From NCBI GenBank assembly GCA_003132645.1, contig PKYM01000152.1, forward strand, positions 4,087 through 13,396: DNA of 9,310 bases. The letters are read 5' to 3'. Within the stretch, counting starts at the first letter, position 1. Each line of letters begins with the position of its first letter. Below the pieces are notes generated by a model that was not told the origin of the DNA, did not search any database, and was given only the letters and a program-made list of their open reading frames with translations. Position numbers and translations under genes: made by a program. Source of the DNA: Actinomycetota bacterium. Lineage in GTDB: Bacteria > Actinomycetota > Thermoleophilia > UBA2241. Below, piece by piece: positions 8,001 to 9,310 of this stretch.

Positions 8001-8414
8001 CAGACCGGGGCCGCGGGCTTCGTCAAGGAGTACCATCCCAAGCTCGCTCCGGTCGACACTCAGCGCGCCGGCATGTTCCTGTGCGGCACCGCCCAGGGAC
8101 CCAAGAACATCCCCGACTCGATCGCCCAGGCCAAGGCAGCCGCCGCGCGGGCCATCTCGATGCTCTCGAGCGGCTTCGTGCTGACCCCCGCCCAGGTGGC
8201 CTCGTCGGATACCGCCGTGTGCATCGGCTGCGGGGTGTGCGAGACCGCCTGCCCGCAGATGGCCGTGACGCTGACCGCCGGCGCCGACGTCCACGCGCTG
8301 GTCGACCCGAACGTCTGTCGCGGCTGCGGCATCTGCGCGGCCGACTGCCCGTCGGGCGCCATGCAGCTCGGCGGCTTCAGCGACGACGAGATCCTGGCTG
8401 AGGTGCGGGTGTGA
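5058..8414 (+). CDS. hdrA: HdrA with a GltD/NfnL-like NAD(P)H oxidoreductase module inserted (1118 residues)
   Basis: HdrA is the FAD subunit that splits electron pairs in Hdr-type flavin-based bifurcation; canonical forms are about 650 residues. Order here: HdrA N-domain with CHCGG (8-12), C43 and C68; first FAD motif VVGGGIAG (145-152); TEDCAMC (188-194); and a ferredoxin cluster motif C242-C245-C248-C252. A foreign block follows at about 286-760: Fer4_20 cysteines 292, 296, 331, 335, 339 and 343, FAD motif VVGGGPAG (384-391), GIPDYRLP, NADPH motif VIGGGDVALDAA (515-526), YRR-N-EMPA, and FAGGD (663-667). Then come CxxC-type cysteines 759-775, and HdrA resumes: VGAVIVATG (793-801), QCVGSRD, CSAICC (872-877) and GTAQGPKNIPDSIAQA (1010-1025). 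The C-terminus has two [4Fe-4S] motifs (1055-1065, 1087-1097). The start overlaps the hdrB stop and the stop overlaps mvhD (GTGA). A GltD-like module binds NAD(P)H, so electrons can enter or leave at a nucleotide; the direction is unknown. Confidence 0.93.
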   Translation: MRAGVFLCHCGGNISGVLDLEDLAAGVRGLDGVVAVDINQFLCGTEGHEMISKAVEDRGLDHLVIASCSPRFQGPTFERIARELRLGENAVAFANIREGCSFVHKDEPALAQEKARKIVRAAVARAQHQSDLPRSRTFLHRSVLVVGGGIAGMTAAEELAGSGIEVHMVEQSPSLGGYMARLSKTFPTEDCAMCSLAPRLTTTALESRVHVHSLTEVSAISGPPGEFRVTLRHKPRYVTEACVGCGECEPVCPVSYDNDFDFGVAQRRAINRPFANAVPATFHVERKGWSPCKTACAVHTSAQGYVALVAAGRFAEAYRVAAEPNPFPSVCGRICTHLCETACARGTVDEPVAIAALKRFVADEVGPTLAVSPAPVIHPEKVAVVGGGPAGLTAARDLAGLGYATTVFEAQPVAGGMLRTGIPDYRLPGATIQREIDQILALGIELRLGQRAGTDFTVDGLLDDGFSAVFLATGLQQSATVEIPGAELEGVQRAVELLREINLERPAAVGEKVVVIGGGDVALDAARSAIRLQVAAGREPDVTLVYRRTNVEMPANVTEVDEARQEGLKVEFLVQPTEIEGDAGKVAGLKLVRCELGDPDASGRRQPVAVEGSQFALEADTVIFAVGQAIVSDFLTGCEGVRLENGQIRIDRDTCMTARPGVFAGGDAATTGLYTAIEAVAAGRRAAAAIHNHLRGETLLPVWEDEQDTARPSDDELAAIESGQRVPMQMIDGLRRRADWHEVSRGYDAEEAVAEARRCLACAVCSDCGSCVRACPSGAIDLNEREWREEISVGAVIVATGHQEFDARRKLPLGFGRYRNVLTQSQLARLLSASGPTEGEVYRPSDGAVPRKIFMLQCVGSRDCQTTGNEHCSAICCLFATLHASLLQQHYPDAEITIGYTDMRTPGKGHEEYYRLVQSRGVRYVRGRVGEIIEEPDERLRVRFEDTVTGVKNEELFDLVVLSAGLEASDGTKQIAQVAGLQTGAAGFVKEYHPKLAPVDTQRAGMFLCGTAQGPKNIPDSIAQAKAAAARAISMLSSGFVLTPAQVASSDTAVCIGCGVCETACPQMAVTLTAGADVHALVDPNVCRGCGICAADCPSGAMQLGGFSDDEILAEVRV

Positions 8415-8890
8415 GCCCGGTGGCTCAGGCCGGACGCGCGCCGCAGGCGGCGAGCGCCGCGGCCAAGCGCCCGGCGCACGACACGCCGGCGACTTCCCGT
8501 ACCATCGTGGCTTTCTGCTGTCGCGAGTGCGCCTACGCGGCCGCCGACGCTAGCGCCAACGCCCGCACGCCGCTGCCGGCGACGGTGCGCCTCGTGCTCA
8601 TGCCCTGCACCGGCCGCGTCTCGCCGCTGCACCTGCTCGAGGCCCTGGCCGGCGGCGCCGACGGCGCCATGGTCGCCGGTTGCCTCGAGGGCGAGTGCCA
8701 CTACCGCGAGGGCAACTTCAACGCCATCGACCGGGTCCTGTTCGTGCAGCGCCTGCTCGACTCGGTCGGGGTCGAGCCCGAGCGCGTGCGGATGTTCACG
8801 ATGAGCGCCGGCGAGCCGCCGAAGTTCGTCGCCGCGGTGCGCGAGATGGACCGCACGATCGGCGACCTGCCACCGCTGGCGAGGTCCTAA
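8411..8890 (+). CDS. mvhD: MvhD-like [2Fe-2S] electron-transfer subunit
   Basis: MvhD (delta subunit of the F420-non-reducing hydrogenase) passes electrons between a partner enzyme and HdrA; in bacteria it often occurs without the hydrogenase. The 159-residue protein shows the family pattern: CCREC (36-40) followed by AYAAAD, MPCTGRVSP (64-72), GGADGAMVAGCLEGECHY (81-98) and GN, then ERVRMFTMSAGE (124-135). Cysteines 36, 37, 40, 66, 91 and 96 are candidates for the iron-sulfur site. Residues 1-29 are an Ala-rich, poorly conserved extension ahead of the family start, so a later start is possible. The GTG at 8411 overlaps the hdrA stop as GTGA. No hydrogenase or formate dehydrogenase gene lies within the window, so the partner enzyme is unknown. 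Confidence 0.9.
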   Translation: MSPVAQAGRAPQAASAAAKRPAHDTPATSRTIVAFCCRECAYAAADASANARTPLPATVRLVLMPCTGRVSPLHLLEALAGGADGAMVAGCLEGECHYREGNFNAIDRVLFVQRLLDSVGVEPERVRMFTMSAGEPPKFVAAVREMDRTIGDLPPLARS

Positions 8891-8892
8891 AG

Positions 8893-9310
8893 ATGCCGCT
8901 GACCCGGCGCGGCAACGAAATGCTCGAGCGCCTGCCCCAGGCGAGCTTCGCCGGCGGCAGCGCTCTGGGCTGCGAGATCGTCCGCCACGACGAGCTCTGC
9001 GTGGGCTGCGGCAAGTGCGCCGCCGCGTGCCCGACCACAGCCAGCAAGCGCGGCGAAAGCTTTGACGTGAGCCAGCTCCTGGACGCGCCGCCCGACAGCC
9101 GGCGGGGCGCTCTGGGCACTGCCCTGCGGCGCCTCCAGCGCCACGCACCCACGGGCCCGATCACGGTACCGGCCCGGGTGACGACCTATCGCACGATCGA
9201 CTACGACGCGGCGGCCTGTCTGGGCTGCGGCGCCTGCGCTCGCGCCTGCCCGTCAGAGGCGATCGAGGCCCTGGCGCCCGAGGTCGGCGTAACCGCGAGC
9301 GCGACCGACG
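8893..9310 (+). CDS. Ferredoxin-like 2x[4Fe-4S] protein, 3' end cut by window edge
   Basis: I read 139 codons open to the right edge. Two classical [4Fe-4S] motifs are seen: C36-C39-C42-C46-P and C109-C112-C115-C119-P, both CxxCxxCxxxCP. A linker of about 62 residues separates them and contains FDVSQLLDAPPDSRRGALG; an extra Cys lies at 27. The long linker differs from a compact bacterial ferredoxin and from the usual HdrC layout, and no downstream domain is visible yet. It starts two bases after the mvhD stop, with GAGG (8881-8884) ahead of the ATG, so it belongs to the same operon. It could replace HdrC as the link to HdrB, or connect MvhD to an enzyme encoded further right (for example MetV/MetF or a formate dehydrogenase). 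The exact family is not recognised. Confidence 0.82.
   Translation, partial: MPLTRRGNEMLERLPQASFAGGSALGCEIVRHDELCVGCGKCAAACPTTASKRGESFDVSQLLDAPPDSRRGALGTALRRLQRHAPTGPITVPARVTTYRTIDYDAAACLGCGACARACPSEAIEALAPEVGVTASATD

Noticed and set aside
7287..9148. Further minus-strand frames opposite the end of hdrA, mvhD and the ferredoxin gene
   Set aside because: They are shadows of confirmed plus-strand genes, with Arg/Ala/Gly-rich translations and no motifs.

Overview
The window is very G+C-rich, with strong G/C bias at third codon positions that leaves long empty antisense frames. It holds two divergent gene blocks around a 303-base intergenic region. The likely source is an anaerobic, high-GC, monoderm-type bacterium, with an actinobacterial lineage the best guess. 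The reasons are the hemE-hemH-hemY gene order with no hemN, the AFGGPE-type N-terminus of the ferrochelatase, and a neighbouring heterodisulfide-reductase-type operon. Taxonomy cannot be settled from this window.

Minus strand (1-3783, transcribed leftwards). First comes a short gene for a probable zinc-ribbon protein (3445-3783). It is followed by a tightly coupled haem operon: hemE (uroporphyrinogen decarboxylase), hemH/cpfC (ferrochelatase, apparently starting at a CTG) and hemY/cgoX (flavin-dependent coproporphyrinogen/protoporphyrinogen oxidase, cut by the left edge). Both haem junctions are 4-base start/stop overlaps. The order fits the coproporphyrin-dependent haem route: HemE makes coproporphyrinogen III, CgoX oxidises it, CpfC inserts iron, and ChdC (not seen here) finishes. 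The cgoX gene carries an in-frame run of six 12-bp repeats and a perfect 18-bp G/C hairpin in one surface-loop region.

Centre (3784-4086). The minus-strand leader of the zinc-ribbon gene can be drawn as a compact multi-stem RNA ending just before its ribosome-binding site. Next to it is an AT-rich stretch with a perfect 12-bp palindrome, a second dyad and a plausible promoter for the rightward operon.

Plus strand (4087-9310). Four coupled genes encode an apparent soluble electron-transfer complex: HdrB, an 1118-residue HdrA into which a complete GltD/NfnL-like NAD(P)H flavoprotein module is inserted, MvhD, and a ferredoxin-like 2x[4Fe-4S] protein cut by the right edge. By family knowledge this predicts a NAD(P)H-linked flavin-based electron-bifurcating or confurcating disulfide-reductase-like complex. 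No hdrC or hydrogenase gene is present in the window. The most unusual points are the nested HdrA::GltD architecture and a Cys-to-His change in the second cluster motif of HdrB.
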